Assembly: GCA_050013795.1 (NCBI GenBank)
Contig: JBEKEO010000016.1
Location: forward strand, 1-35,525
Source of the DNA: CAWHOW01 sp050013795
GTDB lineage: Bacteria > Bacteroidota > Bacteroidia > Bacteroidales > CG2-30-32-10
Direction of reading: 5' to 3'
Length of the DNA: 35,525 bases
Part shown: positions 15,602 to 24,230 of the stretch, piece by piece
How positions within the stretch are numbered: position 1 is the first letter of the stretch
Layout: each line of letters starts with the position of its first letter
The notes under the pieces: generated by a model
What the model was told of the DNA's origin: nothing
What the model saw: the letters and a program-made list of their open reading frames with translations, nothing else
Database searches by the model: none
Translations under genes and position numbers: made by a program

Positions 15602-17746
15602 TTATTCCTTATTTTCCTTGGGTGGACGGGGCAATAATACTTTTCTTGAAAGCTTCATTTTCCCGGTCTTTTTATCTATTTCAATAAGCTTCACTTCTAT
15701 CTCATCCCCCTCTTTCAGCACGTCTTCAACCTTTTCAACACGTGCCCATTCAATTTCGGAAATATGGAGTAAGCCGTCCTTTCCAGGAAGCACTTCAACA
15801 AATGCTCCGAAAGGCATAATGCTTTTTACTTTTCCTTTATATATCTCACCAATTTCAGGAACAGCCACTATGCTGCGTATCTTTTCTTTTGCGGATTCAA
15901 TGGCTGCTTTATCTACGGCAAAAATATCAATGATGCCAAATTCTCCCACTTCTTCAATCATAATAGTACAATTGGTATCCTTCTGCATTTGCTGGATTAT
16001 TTTCCCACCCGGTCCTATAACAGCGCCAATGAATTCTTTAGGAATGGTCATCTTTTCAATTCTTGGAACATGAGGTTTGTAATCAGCTCTCGGTTCTTTT
16101 ATTGTCTTTTCAATTTCTCCAAGAATATGAAGTCTTCCTGCTTTAGCTTGTAATAAAGCCTCCATTAATATCTCGTATGAAAGCCCGTCTATCTTGATAT
16201 CCATCTGACAAGCAGTGATGCCGTCTCTTGTACCGGTGACTTTGAAATCCATATCGCCAAGATGATCTTCATCACCAAGGATATCGGAGAGTACAGCATA
16301 TTTCTTAGTTTCATTATCGGTGATAAGTCCCATAGCAATTCCTGATACCGGCTTTTTAATTTTAACACCTGCATCCATCAGAGCCATAGTTCCTGCGCAT
16401 ACGGTAGCCATTGATGAAGAGCCATTTGATTCGAGTATATCAGAAACAACCCTGATAGTATAAGGATTAATATCCGTTCCGGGTATCATTGGTTTTAATG
16501 CCCTCAAAGCTAAATTTCCATGACCAACCTCACGACGGCTGGTTCCCCTGTTGGCTTTTACTTCGCCTGTAGAGAATGAAGGGAAGTTATAATGAAGAAT
16601 AAAATTGTTTCTTCCTTCAACCACTGCACCATCGATAGCCTGTTCATCAAGCTTAGTGCCTAATGTTACAGTAGTGAGAGATTGTGTTTCACCTCTTGTG
16701 AAAATGGCTGAGCCGTGAGCAGCAGGCAGATAATCCACTTCTGACCAAATAGGGCGTATTTCGTCAAGTTTCCTGCCATCTAAGCGAAACCTGTCAATGA
16801 GGATCATATCACGCATGGCTTTCTTCTCAACATCGTGATAATATTTTTTAATCAAAGGTGTCTTTGCTTCACGTTCTTCTTCGGGAATGCTTTCAATGAA
16901 TTCATTCAGGATTGCTTCAAAAGCTTCCCCTCTTTCGTGTTTGTTTTTGTTACCTGATTTAGCGCATGCATAAGCTTTTGCATAAGTAGCGTCCTTAACA
17001 GCTTTTCTTAATTCTTCATCATTATTTTCGTGGCAATATTCTCTTTTAGGATTAGCTTTTTCAACCATTGCAGCCAATTCAATCTGAGCTTTGCATTGAA
17101 TCTTTATTGCGCTGTGAGCGAATTTTAATGCTTCTGCTAAATCGGTTTCAGAAACTTCTTTCATTTCCCCTTCAACCATCACTATATTGTCCATTGAAGC
17201 TGCAACCATAATATCAATATCCGCATTGGCAACCTCGGTAAAAGTAGGATTCACTTTAAGTTTGCCATCAATACGAGCTACTCTTACTTCGGAAATTGGT
17301 CCGTGAAAAGGAATATCGCAAACAGTAATGGCTGTTGATGCTGCCAGACAGGCAAGGGCATCAGGCATAATATCTTTACCTGCTGAAATTAAAGTAATCT
17401 GTACTTGCGTTTCTGCATGATAATCATCGGGGAAAAGTGGGCGCAAAGCGCGGTCAACTAATCTTGATATTAATATTTCATATTCTGATAAACGTGCTTC
17501 TCTTTTAAAAAAACCTCCGGGAAACCTGCCTGCAGCAGCATATTTCTCCTGGTATTCTACTGATAATGGTAAAAAGTCAACATTCTCGGCAGCTTCTTTT
17601 TTTGTAACGATTGTGGCAAGCAACATAGTGTCGCCCATTTTAATTACGGCGCTTCCGTCGGCCTGCTTTGCTAATTTCCCTGTTTCAAGTGTGATGGTCC
17701 TTCCATCACCAAGGTCAAACGATTTTTGAATTCCTGATATACTCAT
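15602..17746 (-). CDS. pnp: polyribonucleotide nucleotidyltransferase (PNPase)
   Basis: 714 aa, full length. A 3'-5' phosphorolytic exoribonuclease trimer that degrades mRNA and can add tails. Order: first RNase PH domain (about 1-215), helical linker, second RNase PH domain (about 310-540) with the catalytic Asp region GDEDHLGDMDFKVTGT, KH domain with IGPGGKIIQQMQ (about 565-580), S1 RNA-binding domain with GKVKSIMPFGAFVEV (about 630-700). It follows rpsO with a terminator between them, a very conserved gene pair. Confidence 0.98.
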   Translation of the reverse strand: MSISGIQKSFDLGDGRTITLETGKLAKQADGSAVIKMGDTMLLATIVTKKEAAENVDFLPLSVEYQEKYAAAGRFPGGFFKREARLSEYEILISRLVDRALRPLFPDDYHAETQVQITLISAGKDIMPDALACLAASTAITVCDIPFHGPISEVRVARIDGKLKVNPTFTEVANADIDIMVAASMDNIVMVEGEMKEVSETDLAEALKFAHSAIKIQCKAQIELAAMVEKANPKREYCHENNDEELRKAVKDATYAKAYACAKSGNKNKHERGEAFEAILNEFIESIPEEEREAKTPLIKKYYHDVEKKAMRDMILIDRFRLDGRKLDEIRPIWSEVDYLPAAHGSAIFTRGETQSLTTVTLGTKLDEQAIDGAVVEGRNNFILHYNFPSFSTGEVKANRGTSRREVGHGNLALRALKPMIPGTDINPYTIRVVSDILESNGSSSMATVCAGTMALMDAGVKIKKPVSGIAMGLITDNETKKYAVLSDILGDEDHLGDMDFKVTGTRDGITACQMDIKIDGLSYEILMEALLQAKAGRLHILGEIEKTIKEPRADYKPHVPRIEKMTIPKEFIGAVIGPGGKIIQQMQKDTNCTIMIEEVGEFGIIDIFAVDKAAIESAKEKIRSIVAVPEIGEIYKGKVKSIMPFGAFVEVLPGKDGLLHISEIEWARVEKVEDVLKEGDEIEVKLIEIDKKTGKMKLSRKVLLPRPPKENKE

Positions 17747-17783
17747 AACTTATTTATTTGTTTATTAATTGAAATTTCCTTTA

Positions 17784-17818
17784 AATACAAAAAAAGGCAA
17801 TTTTAAAATTGCCTTTTT
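17784..17818 (-). terminator. intrinsic terminator/attenuator between rpsO and pnp
   Basis: A 28-bp perfect palindrome at 17791-17818, arms AAAAAGGCAATTTT and its complement, followed on the minus strand by a T-rich tail. No TAnnTTTG box is visible between it and pnp, so pnp probably relies on partial readthrough from rpsO. Confidence 0.8.
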
Positions 17819-17841
17819 CAATGCTTAGGAAAACAACATTA

Positions 17842-18111
17842 TTATTTTCTTATTTTTAATTTCTTAATGATTGACCTATAACGGTTAATTTCCGTTTTCT
17901 TTAGGTAATCGAGCAGTCTTCTTCTTTTGCTGACAAGGTCAGTAAGCGCTTTCTGAGTTCCATTATCTGCTCTATTTTCTTTTAAATGTTCGGTAAGGTG
18001 ATTTATTCGGTATGAAAACAGTGCTATCTGCCCTTCTGTTGAACCGGTATCAAATTCAGATTTGCCGTGATCCTTAAAAATTTCTTTCTTCTTTTCTGCT
18101 GGTAAATACAT
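17842..18111 (-). CDS. rpsO: 30S ribosomal protein S15
   Basis: 89 aa, normal length. S15 binds the central domain of 16S rRNA early in small-subunit assembly. The family pattern is clear: FDTGSTEGQIALFSYRINHL, TEHLKENRADNGTQ, and SKRRRLLDYLKKTEINRY with the basic RNA-binding helix. First gene of the rpsO-pnp-rpoD block with a full-consensus promoter upstream. Confidence 0.98.
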   Translation of the reverse strand: MYLPAEKKKEIFKDHGKSEFDTGSTEGQIALFSYRINHLTEHLKENRADNGTQKALTDLVSKRRRLLDYLKKTEINRYRSIIKKLKIRK

Positions 18112-18155
18112 ACTTTTCTGATAATTAATTATAAATACTTTTTTAAAAAGGACTG

Positions 18156-18186
18156 CAAAGATATTGTTTTGTTTTATTATAACAAA
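18156..18186 (-). promoter_or_regulatory. promoter of rpsO
   Basis: On the minus strand: TTTG (18186-18183), 19-nt spacer, TATCTTTG (18163-18156). A second -7-like box TAACTTTG lies further upstream at 18246-18239 without a clear -33, and may be an extra start. Confidence 0.8.
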
Positions 18187-18313
18187 ATAAATATCGTAAT
18201 TTTTCGCATCGGCCTTTATTACTAGTAGAAAGATAAAGCAAAGTTACTATTTCCTGTTTATGTAATATTAGTTACTCGGCGATAAAAAGTAATATGTTTT
18301 CACAATGATTATG

Positions 18314-18321
18314 TATTTTTG
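18314..18321 (+). promoter_or_regulatory. -7 box TATTTTTG for the SDR gene
   Basis: A TAnnTTTG match 33 nt before ATG 18354, with only a TTTT at the -33 position. Confidence 0.5.
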
Positions 18322-18353
18322 TCTAAAATACTGAAAAAGAACTAAAATTAATC

Positions 18354-19058
18354 ATGAACATAATCATAACAGGCGCAGGGAGAGGCATTGGCTACGAAAC
18401 AGTTAAGCATTTCTGCAGTATGAAAGGCAACCAGATTATTGCAATTTCAAGGAATATTTCGGCATTACAAAAACTTTCGAACGAAATCCCTGTTGGCAAA
18501 AACAGTTCTTACCTTTATCCAGTTTCCATAAATCTGGATAAAAAAGGTTTTGAAAAAGATCTGCTTTCTCATGTTCTCGACAGGTTAAAAAAAATAGATA
18601 TTCTAGTAAATATTGCAGGTGTCCTTATCAATAAACGCATCCAAAAGCTTACATCTGAGGATTTTGATACTATGTTTTCAGTAAACACTAAAGCCCCCTT
18701 CCTGATAGTCAAAGCATTGCTTCCTTATTTTAATAAACCCTCACATATAGTAAATATTAGCAGTATGGGTGGTTTTCAGGGAAGTGTTAAATTTTCAGGA
18801 CTTTCGCTTTACAGTGCTTCTAAAGGTGCTCTTGCTATACTTACCGAATGCCTTGCTGAGGAATTAAAAGAAAAGGATATAAAAGTGAATTGTCTTGCAC
18901 TGGGTTCTGTACAAACAGAAATGCTGGCTGAAGCTTTTCCCGGATATAAAGCCCAATCAGGCCCCGCAGAGATGGCTGAATTTATTGATAACTTTGCTTT
19001 AAATGCACACAGGAATATGAATGGAAAGATCATTCCTGTTTCTTCAACAACTCCATAA
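18354..19058 (+). CDS. short-chain dehydrogenase/reductase (SDR) family protein
   Basis: 234 aa, normal for a classical SDR. The NAD(P)-binding motif TGAGRGIG is at residues 6-13, NIAGV marks the conserved NAG-like strand, SSMGG holds the catalytic Ser, and YSASKGA holds the Tyr and Lys. The C-terminus GKIIPVSSTTP is complete. The residues of the cofactor site do not reveal the substrate, which may be any keto or hydroxy compound; an acyl-carrier or sugar-related role cannot be excluded. It is followed at 69 nt by the phosphotransferase gene, which has its own promoter. Confidence 0.88.
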   Translation: MNIIITGAGRGIGYETVKHFCSMKGNQIIAISRNISALQKLSNEIPVGKNSSYLYPVSINLDKKGFEKDLLSHVLDRLKKIDILVNIAGVLINKRIQKLTSEDFDTMFSVNTKAPFLIVKALLPYFNKPSHIVNISSMGGFQGSVKFSGLSLYSASKGALAILTECLAEELKEKDIKVNCLALGSVQTEMLAEAFPGYKAQSGPAEMAEFIDNFALNAHRNMNGKIIPVSSTTP

Positions 19059-19102
19059 ATACATGTCAAAAACTGACTGAACTTTTATTCAGCAATTATC
19101 TT

Positions 19103-19110
19103 TATTTTTG
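19103..19110 (+). promoter_or_regulatory. -7 box TATTTTTG for the LtaS-like gene
   Basis: A TAnnTTTG match 18-25 nt before ATG 19128; a CTTT at about 19082 could stand in for the -33 element. Confidence 0.5.
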
Positions 19111-19127
19111 CTTTTTTAAAAACGTAA

Positions 19128-20984
19128 ATGAAAAATATTTTAAGATCATTTGGCAAGCAGGTATTGTTTTGGTTTTTGTTTTTTGCATTGTCGAGGATAA
19201 TCTTCCTAATCTATTACCGGAGATATTTAAGTGGGATAGATACAGCAAGCATACTTGGCGTTTTTATTCACGGGCTGAAGCTCGATCTTAGCACAATATG
19301 CTATATTATGGCATTCCCGCTATTAATGCTTACAGTTCAGGCTTTACATCATAAGTTTTGGATAAATAAATTGCTGCTTATTTATCATTCAATATTGATA
19401 TTTATTTATGCACTGATAACAACTGCTGAACTTGGCATATATGATGAATGGCAAACTAAGCTGAGTTCAAAGGTGATTAAATACCTGGTTCACCCTACTG
19501 AGATATACAATTCTGCTTCTACAGGCGTATTTTTCCTTTTGCTGGCTATTCTTTTAATTCAGTTTTTAGCCGGATTCTTTGTTTTCAGAAGGTGGTTCTG
19601 GCACAGGATAGGGACAATAGCAGTTAAGTTTTATTATTCAATTGCATTTTTTATTATAACCCTTGTATTGATAGGAATAGGACTGAGAGGCGGATTGCAA
19701 CAGATACCGATAAACCAGAGCGATGCCTATTTTTCAAAACATGATGTGCTTAACCTTGTTGCCGTTAATTCCGGATGGAATATGATACACAGCCTTCATC
19801 AGAATTATTATTCTCTGGATAAGAACCCTTTCAGTTATTATAAGCCAGAAGAAGCTAAAAGAATAGTTGATGAAATAAATAAAGTAAAAAAGGATACTAC
19901 TGTTTTGGTTCTGAAAACAAAGAAACCAAACATATTGCTTATCCTTTTGGAAGGCTGGTCGGCCGACCTGATTGAATCTCTCGGAGGGGAGAAGGGAATA
20001 ACACCTCGTTTCAGGGAGATTGAAAAAGAAGGAATATTATTTACTCATATGTATTCTTCCGGTTCTCGTTCTGAGCAGGGAATGTCGTCGGTTTTCGGAG
20101 GAAGCCATGCCACTCCCCTTGCCCAGATTGCACGCCAACCCTATAAATTTGTTAAGTTGCCAATCCTTACAAAGGAGCTTATTTCAAATGGTTATTACAC
20201 TTCATATTATTTTGGAGGTGATCTAGAGTATGGAAATATAAGAGGATATATTTATTCCAATAATTTTGACCGGATTGTGGAAGGAAAAGATTTCAGCAGT
20301 AGTATGCCACAAGGCAAACTTGGCATACATGATGAATTTGTTTTTCCAAGATTGCTTAGTGACATAAATAATGAGAAGACACCTTTCTTTACTGCTTTTT
20401 TTACTATGAGCACTCATGCACCCTACGACATTCCTAATTATAAAGAAACAATTCATTGGCCTAAGCTTGAAAAGGAATATGTTAATGCCGCTCATTATGC
20501 CGATAGTTGCCTGGGAGATTTTATTGTAAAGGCTAAACAAACAAAATGGTATGCAAACACGCTTATCATAATAGTTTCAGATCATGGACATAACTCTTAT
20601 AAAGGGTATCCGGTATGGAGCTGTGCATACCAAAAAATACCGATGCTCTTTATGGGTGGCGCGTTAATGGATGAATACAAAGGGACTCAAATTGACAAAT
20701 ATGGTTCACAGGTTGATATTGCCTCTACTTTGCTTCATCAGCTAGGGATGAAAAGTGACAAGTTCAGGTGGAGTAAGAACCTGCTTAATCCATACAGCCC
20801 GGATTTTACCTACAGCGCTTTCGAGGTAGGATTAAACTGGAGATGCTCTGACGGAGAATTCGTTTATGAACATAATTTACATAAATTCCTTGAAGAGAAT
20901 TTGACCACCACCAAGAAAGACTCCATTGAAAAAGCAGGGAAAGCATACCTGCAGGAGGTTTTCAGAGAATACTTCGAGTACTGA
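19128..20984 (+). CDS. LTA synthase-like / alkaline-phosphatase superfamily phosphotransferase
   Basis: 618 aa. Five N-terminal membrane spans (about 10-30, 45-70, 80-102, 133-153, 168-186) are followed by a periplasmic sulfatase-fold domain. Motifs are PNILLILLEGW with metal-binding Glu275, GSRSEQG around residues 312-318 where the covalent nucleophile is expected, STHAPYDIP, and VSDHGHNS with metal-binding Asp and His. The nucleophile position appears to be Ser315 rather than Thr, which is used in Staphylococcus LtaS. As a Gram-negative envelope would not carry lipoteichoic acid, the enzyme more likely transfers phosphoglycerol or phosphoethanolamine to a glycan or lipid at the cell surface; the acceptor is unknown. 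Confidence 0.85.
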   Translation: MKNILRSFGKQVLFWFLFFALSRIIFLIYYRRYLSGIDTASILGVFIHGLKLDLSTICYIMAFPLLMLTVQALHHKFWINKLLLIYHSILIFIYALITTAELGIYDEWQTKLSSKVIKYLVHPTEIYNSASTGVFFLLLAILLIQFLAGFFVFRRWFWHRIGTIAVKFYYSIAFFIITLVLIGIGLRGGLQQIPINQSDAYFSKHDVLNLVAVNSGWNMIHSLHQNYYSLDKNPFSYYKPEEAKRIVDEINKVKKDTTVLVLKTKKPNILLILLEGWSADLIESLGGEKGITPRFREIEKEGILFTHMYSSGSRSEQGMSSVFGGSHATPLAQIARQPYKFVKLPILTKELISNGYYTSYYFGGDLEYGNIRGYIYSNNFDRIVEGKDFSSSMPQGKLGIHDEFVFPRLLSDINNEKTPFFTAFFTMSTHAPYDIPNYKETIHWPKLEKEYVNAAHYADSCLGDFIVKAKQTKWYANTLIIIVSDHGHNSYKGYPVWSCAYQKIPMLFMGGALMDEYKGTQIDKYGSQVDIASTLLHQLGMKSDKFRWSKNLLNPYSPDFTYSAFEVGLNWRCSDGEFVYEHNLHKFLEENLTTTKKDSIEKAGKAYLQEVFREYFEY

Positions 20985-21113
20985 TTTGTCGAAATAATTA
21001 TTGGCATAAATTTTGATAACCTGCACGAAGTTATTTCGCACATCAGGGTAATCTATTCTGAAGTGTATTATTAACTGAAACATTTAAAAAGTCAATTACA
21101 AAAACCAAGTACT

Positions 21114-22211
21114 ATGAAATCTTTTATCTCAATCGCATTTGTTTGCATGCTGCTTATGGCAAATAAGCTGTTTGCACAGAACGCTTCAACCGACAGTACC
21201 GGTCTTCCGGGTGATAATTTCAGCCTGCAGGGAGCCTTGCAGATGTTTAAGGAATCAAAATCACTGGAAGAATTTGAAAAGAAACTCAATACGGCTGATA
21301 ATCATGTTAACAACCTTGACCTTGACGGAAACAATTCCATAGATTATATTCGTGTCATAGATAAGCTTAACGGTGATTCTCATGCAATCATACTGAGAGA
21401 TATTGTTAGTAAAACTGAATCTCAGGATGTGGCAGTTATTGAAATCCAAAAGACTGGGGACAAAACCGCCATGTTGCAAATTGTTGGAGACAAAGAACTT
21501 TATGGCGACAGCGTATATGTTGAACCTGTTGACCAAAGCGAAGCAAAGCCCGGGAAAAAAGGTCCTGCTTCGGCTGTAAATAGCCTTAGATTTATAATTG
21601 TGAATGTGTGGTTCTGGCCTTGCGTTCCCATTATATATGATCCATTTTATGTTCCCTGGGTTTCGCCCTGGGGATGGGGTTATTATCCGGGCTGGTGGAA
21701 TCCATGGTATCCTATGGGCTGGGGATATTATCACCCTTATTGCATGGGATATTATGGCTGGTACAGGCCTGTATATGTTAACCGCACTGTAGTGGTTAAT
21801 AATTATTATCAGTCATACCGTACAACTTCAAATACAGTGGCAAGCAAATACCAGCCTGCGCATGCTAATTATAATGCAAACAGGGCAAATCTGGCACAAA
21901 AGCAGGCGGTAAATAATGCCAAACCCATGAATAATAAAAAGCCAAATAATATTCAGCCGCTTGAAAAGCCGGAACACGACCAGCCGAAAGCAAACCCTGC
22001 AAACAACAATCAGGCTGTGGGTAAACAAACAACTAATCAGCCAACAACAAAACCTTCAGGTAATAATCAGGCTAATGATAAACAGGTAATTAACCAGCCG
22101 AACCAAAAACAAGGGAAAAATAAACAGGCTAACAAAGGCAATAAAAAGCAGAACAGGCAAAACAAAAGAGGACAGCGGAAACAGCAGCATGCCGGAAGAA
22201 GACAGAAATAG
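21114..22211 (+). CDS. secreted protein with EF-hand-like loop, aromatic-rich segment and basic Asn/Gln/Lys tail
   Basis: 365 aa. Signal peptide 1-22 (cut after FAQ). Residues 60-90 contain a calcium-loop-like LDLDGNNSIDYIRV. Residues 158-225 are dominated by Trp, Tyr, Gly and Pro (VPWVSPWGWGYYPGWW and similar), and residues 240-365 are a low-complexity, strongly basic tail rich in Asn, Gln and Lys. The globular start (residues 45-140) has a predicted alpha/beta pattern and is common in Bacteroidota proteins of unknown function. It is probably periplasmic or surface-attached. A role in binding polyanions is guesswork. No clear promoter box was found in the 129-nt gap before it. Confidence 0.8.
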   Translation: MKSFISIAFVCMLLMANKLFAQNASTDSTGLPGDNFSLQGALQMFKESKSLEEFEKKLNTADNHVNNLDLDGNNSIDYIRVIDKLNGDSHAIILRDIVSKTESQDVAVIEIQKTGDKTAMLQIVGDKELYGDSVYVEPVDQSEAKPGKKGPASAVNSLRFIIVNVWFWPCVPIIYDPFYVPWVSPWGWGYYPGWWNPWYPMGWGYYHPYCMGYYGWYRPVYVNRTVVVNNYYQSYRTTSNTVASKYQPAHANYNANRANLAQKQAVNNAKPMNNKKPNNIQPLEKPEHDQPKANPANNNQAVGKQTTNQPTTKPSGNNQANDKQVINQPNQKQGKNKQANKGNKKQNRQNKRGQRKQQHAGRRQK

Positions 22212-22229
22212 AAACTTGATTCAAGTTTC
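22211..22229. terminator. convergent-gene hairpin
   Basis: GAAACTTGA and TCAAGTTTC flank a single T, overlapping the last base of the stop codon of the 21114 gene. It lies between converging genes; the T-run is poor, so termination is only probable. Confidence 0.5.
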
Positions 22230-22253
22230 CTGAAAGACGCTATTACAAATAAT

Positions 22254-22799
22254 CTAATTCACCCTAAAATTTGACTTCACTTTATACTTATATCTTATTA
22301 TGCTTTTGGCTAATTCAATATTAGCCTTAAATACTTTGTCTTTCAGTTTTTCTTTATAATTGCGGATAGTTTGCAGAAGTTCTGCATCGCCTGTTGCTAA
22401 CATTTGAGTGGCAAGAATAGCAGCATTGGCAGCACCGTTCAATGCAACCGTTGCTACAGGAATGCCTGAAGGCATTTGAAGTATTGACAGGATAGAATCC
22501 CAGCCATCAATAGAGTTTGAAGATTTAATGGGAACACCAATAACCGGACAAGGCGTGCATGCCGCAATAACACCGGGAAGATGTGCTGCGCCTCCTGCTC
22601 CTGCAATAATTACACGAATGCCACGGTCGTAAGCATTCTTTGCAAAGTCCATTACTTTATCCGGAGTGCGGTGTGCCGAAAGGGCATTTATCTCGAAATA
22701 AATTTTGAATTCTTCCAGTATTTTAGCGGCTTCTTCCATTATCGGCATATCGGAAGTGCTGCCCATTATAATGCTTACTCTTGGTTCTTTTGTTCCCAT
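22254..22799 (-). CDS. purE: 5-(carboxyamino)imidazole ribonucleotide mutase
   Basis: 181 aa. Class I PurE converts N5-CAIR to CAIR in de novo purine synthesis. Visible motifs: GSTSDMP near the start, SAHRTPDK with the catalytic His, AGAGGAAHLPG, and PIKSSNSIDGWDSILSILQM, then PVATVALNGAANAA. The C-terminal about 20 residues are a basic extension. It stands alone, opposite to the hpt operon. Confidence 0.97.
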   Translation of the reverse strand: MGTKEPRVSIIMGSTSDMPIMEEAAKILEEFKIYFEINALSAHRTPDKVMDFAKNAYDRGIRVIIAGAGGAAHLPGVIAACTPCPVIGVPIKSSNSIDGWDSILSILQMPSGIPVATVALNGAANAAILATQMLATGDAELLQTIRNYKEKLKDKVFKANIELAKSIIRYKYKVKSNFRVN

Positions 22800-22824
22800 A
22801 AGAAAAGTTCGATTTAACGTATTG

Positions 22825-22832
22825 CAAAAGTA
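22825..22832 (-). promoter_or_regulatory. -7 box TACTTTTG for purE
   Basis: A TAnnTTTG match on the minus strand 26 nt before the purE start; the -33 region is only T/A-rich. Confidence 0.5.
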
Positions 22833-22922
22833 AGCTTATTTTATTTTTATAAAAAAATATAAATCACTGAATTCATAAAAATGGTAATTTAGCCACTCTT
22901 TTTAATAAAACACTTGATTTTT

Positions 22923-23459
22923 ATGGAATCAATAAAAATTAAAGATAAGGAATTCTCATTATCAATACCTGCAGAGCAGATAAACAGGGCTGTTTGCAAT
23001 ATTGCCGAAAAGATAAATAAAGAGTACAATGGCAAAGATCCGGTATTCCTGGTAATATTGAATGGCGCTTTTATGTTTGCCGCCGATCTGTTCAAGGAAC
23101 TTACCATTCAATGCGAAGTCTCGTTTGTGAAGTTAGCTTCTTATGCAGGAATAAAGACCACAGAAGTTGTAAAGACCATTATTGGTCTTAATGAAGATAT
23201 CAGGGGTAAATCAATCATTATTGTTGAAGATATTGTAGACACCGGAAATACAATTGAAGATATCACAGAAAGCCTTAATAAACTTGGTCCCGATGAAGTA
23301 AAGATATGTACAATGCTTTTCAAGCCTGGCGCTTACAGGAAGAATATCAAAATTGATTACATTGGCGTTGAGATTCCGAATGATTTTATTGTCGGACACG
23401 GACTTGACTACGATGGTTTCGGCCGTAACCTCACTGATATATACAAGATTGTTGAATAA
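22923..23459 (+). CDS. hpt: hypoxanthine phosphoribosyltransferase
   Basis: 178 aa. It salvages hypoxanthine (and usually guanine) with PRPP to form IMP or GMP. The PRPP-binding motif IIIVEDIVDTGNTIED is intact, FLVILNGAFMFAADL precedes it, and VGHGLDYDGFGRNL closes the active site. I chose ATG 22923; an in-frame TTG three codons earlier adds nothing. It is followed at 18 nt by adk and then obgE on the same strand, a likely operon. Confidence 0.96.
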   Translation: MESIKIKDKEFSLSIPAEQINRAVCNIAEKINKEYNGKDPVFLVILNGAFMFAADLFKELTIQCEVSFVKLASYAGIKTTEVVKTIIGLNEDIRGKSIIIVEDIVDTGNTIEDITESLNKLGPDEVKICTMLFKPGAYRKNIKIDYIGVEIPNDFIVGHGLDYDGFGRNLTDIYKIVE

Positions 23460-23477
23460 CGTATAAATTTTATAAAC

Positions 23478-24053
23478 ATGTTTAATCTCATTTTATTTGG
23501 CCCTCCGGGAGCAGGCAAAGGAACGCATTCCGTTCGTTTGACAGATAAATACGGGCTTGTTCACATATCCACAGGTGATATTTTCCGTGCCGAGACAACC
23601 AATAAAACCGAGCTTGGCATGAAAGCCAAGGCTTATATGGATAAGGGCGAGCTTGTTCCCGATGAAGTGGTGATAGATATGCTGTTATCCGTGATGAGCA
23701 GGTATAAGGATGCAAAAGGATTTGTATTCGATGGCTTCCCGCGTACTATAGTTCAGGCTTTAAAGTTCGAGGAAATGCTGGAAGAGCGTAGAATGCCCGT
23801 ATCGCTGGTTATTTCACTTGATGTGGATGATGAAGAGCTTATCCGTCGCCTTGTTAAACGAGGACTGGAATCCGGCAGGACGGATGATTCCGAAGAGATA
23901 ATTCGCCAGCGATTGAATGTTTATAATAAACAAACCAAACCTTTGCTTGATTTCTATACTAAAAAGAACCTGCTTCATTCAGTACACGGACTGGGAACTA
24001 TTGACGAGATTTTCGAAAGGGTTTGCAAAACCATCGACTATAACTTAAAGTAA
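23478..24053 (+). CDS. adk: adenylate kinase
   Basis: 191 aa, the short form lacking the zinc-binding long LID. It interconverts ATP + AMP and 2 ADP. P-loop GPPGAGKGT at residues 7-15, the AMP-site STGDIF, DGFPRT, and the arginine-containing GRTDDSEEIIRQRL. It lies in the hpt-adk-obgE run. Confidence 0.97.
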   Translation: MFNLILFGPPGAGKGTHSVRLTDKYGLVHISTGDIFRAETTNKTELGMKAKAYMDKGELVPDEVVIDMLLSVMSRYKDAKGFVFDGFPRTIVQALKFEEMLEERRMPVSLVISLDVDDEELIRRLVKRGLESGRTDDSEEIIRQRLNVYNKQTKPLLDFYTKKNLLHSVHGLGTIDEIFERVCKTIDYNLK

Positions 24054-24082
24054 TAAAAAATAACAAATTTAATGGTCAGGCT

Positions 24083-24178
24083 GAGCCGTCTGTATTTTTG
24101 CAGACGTGTCGAAGTCGACCATTACGAGCCACTCTTCGACACGGACTCTATCCCACAATGCTTTGCAATGTCCGGCTC
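24083..24178. repeat. nested-hairpin intergenic element (three-way-junction-like)
   Basis: Between adk and obgE. An outer pair GAGCCG (24083-24088) / CGGCTC (24173-24178) encloses two hairpins: CGTCTG/CAGACG with an 8-nt loop, and CGTGTCGAAG (24105-24114) / CTTCGACACG (24134-24143), the latter a perfect 10-bp stem. One base is shared between neighbouring stems. The segment is more GC-rich than the surroundings. It has no open frame of note and resembles dispersed REP-like repeats. Confidence 0.6.
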
Positions 24179-24230
24179 TGAGTGACTCTTGCAAAAAGGA
24201 CAAGAATATAATTTCAGTTAATTCACTACC

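Noticed and set aside
20990..21045. CGAAATAA...TTATTTCG inverted repeat after the LtaS-like gene
   Set aside because: A loop of over 30 nt and no T-run; too weak to call a terminator.
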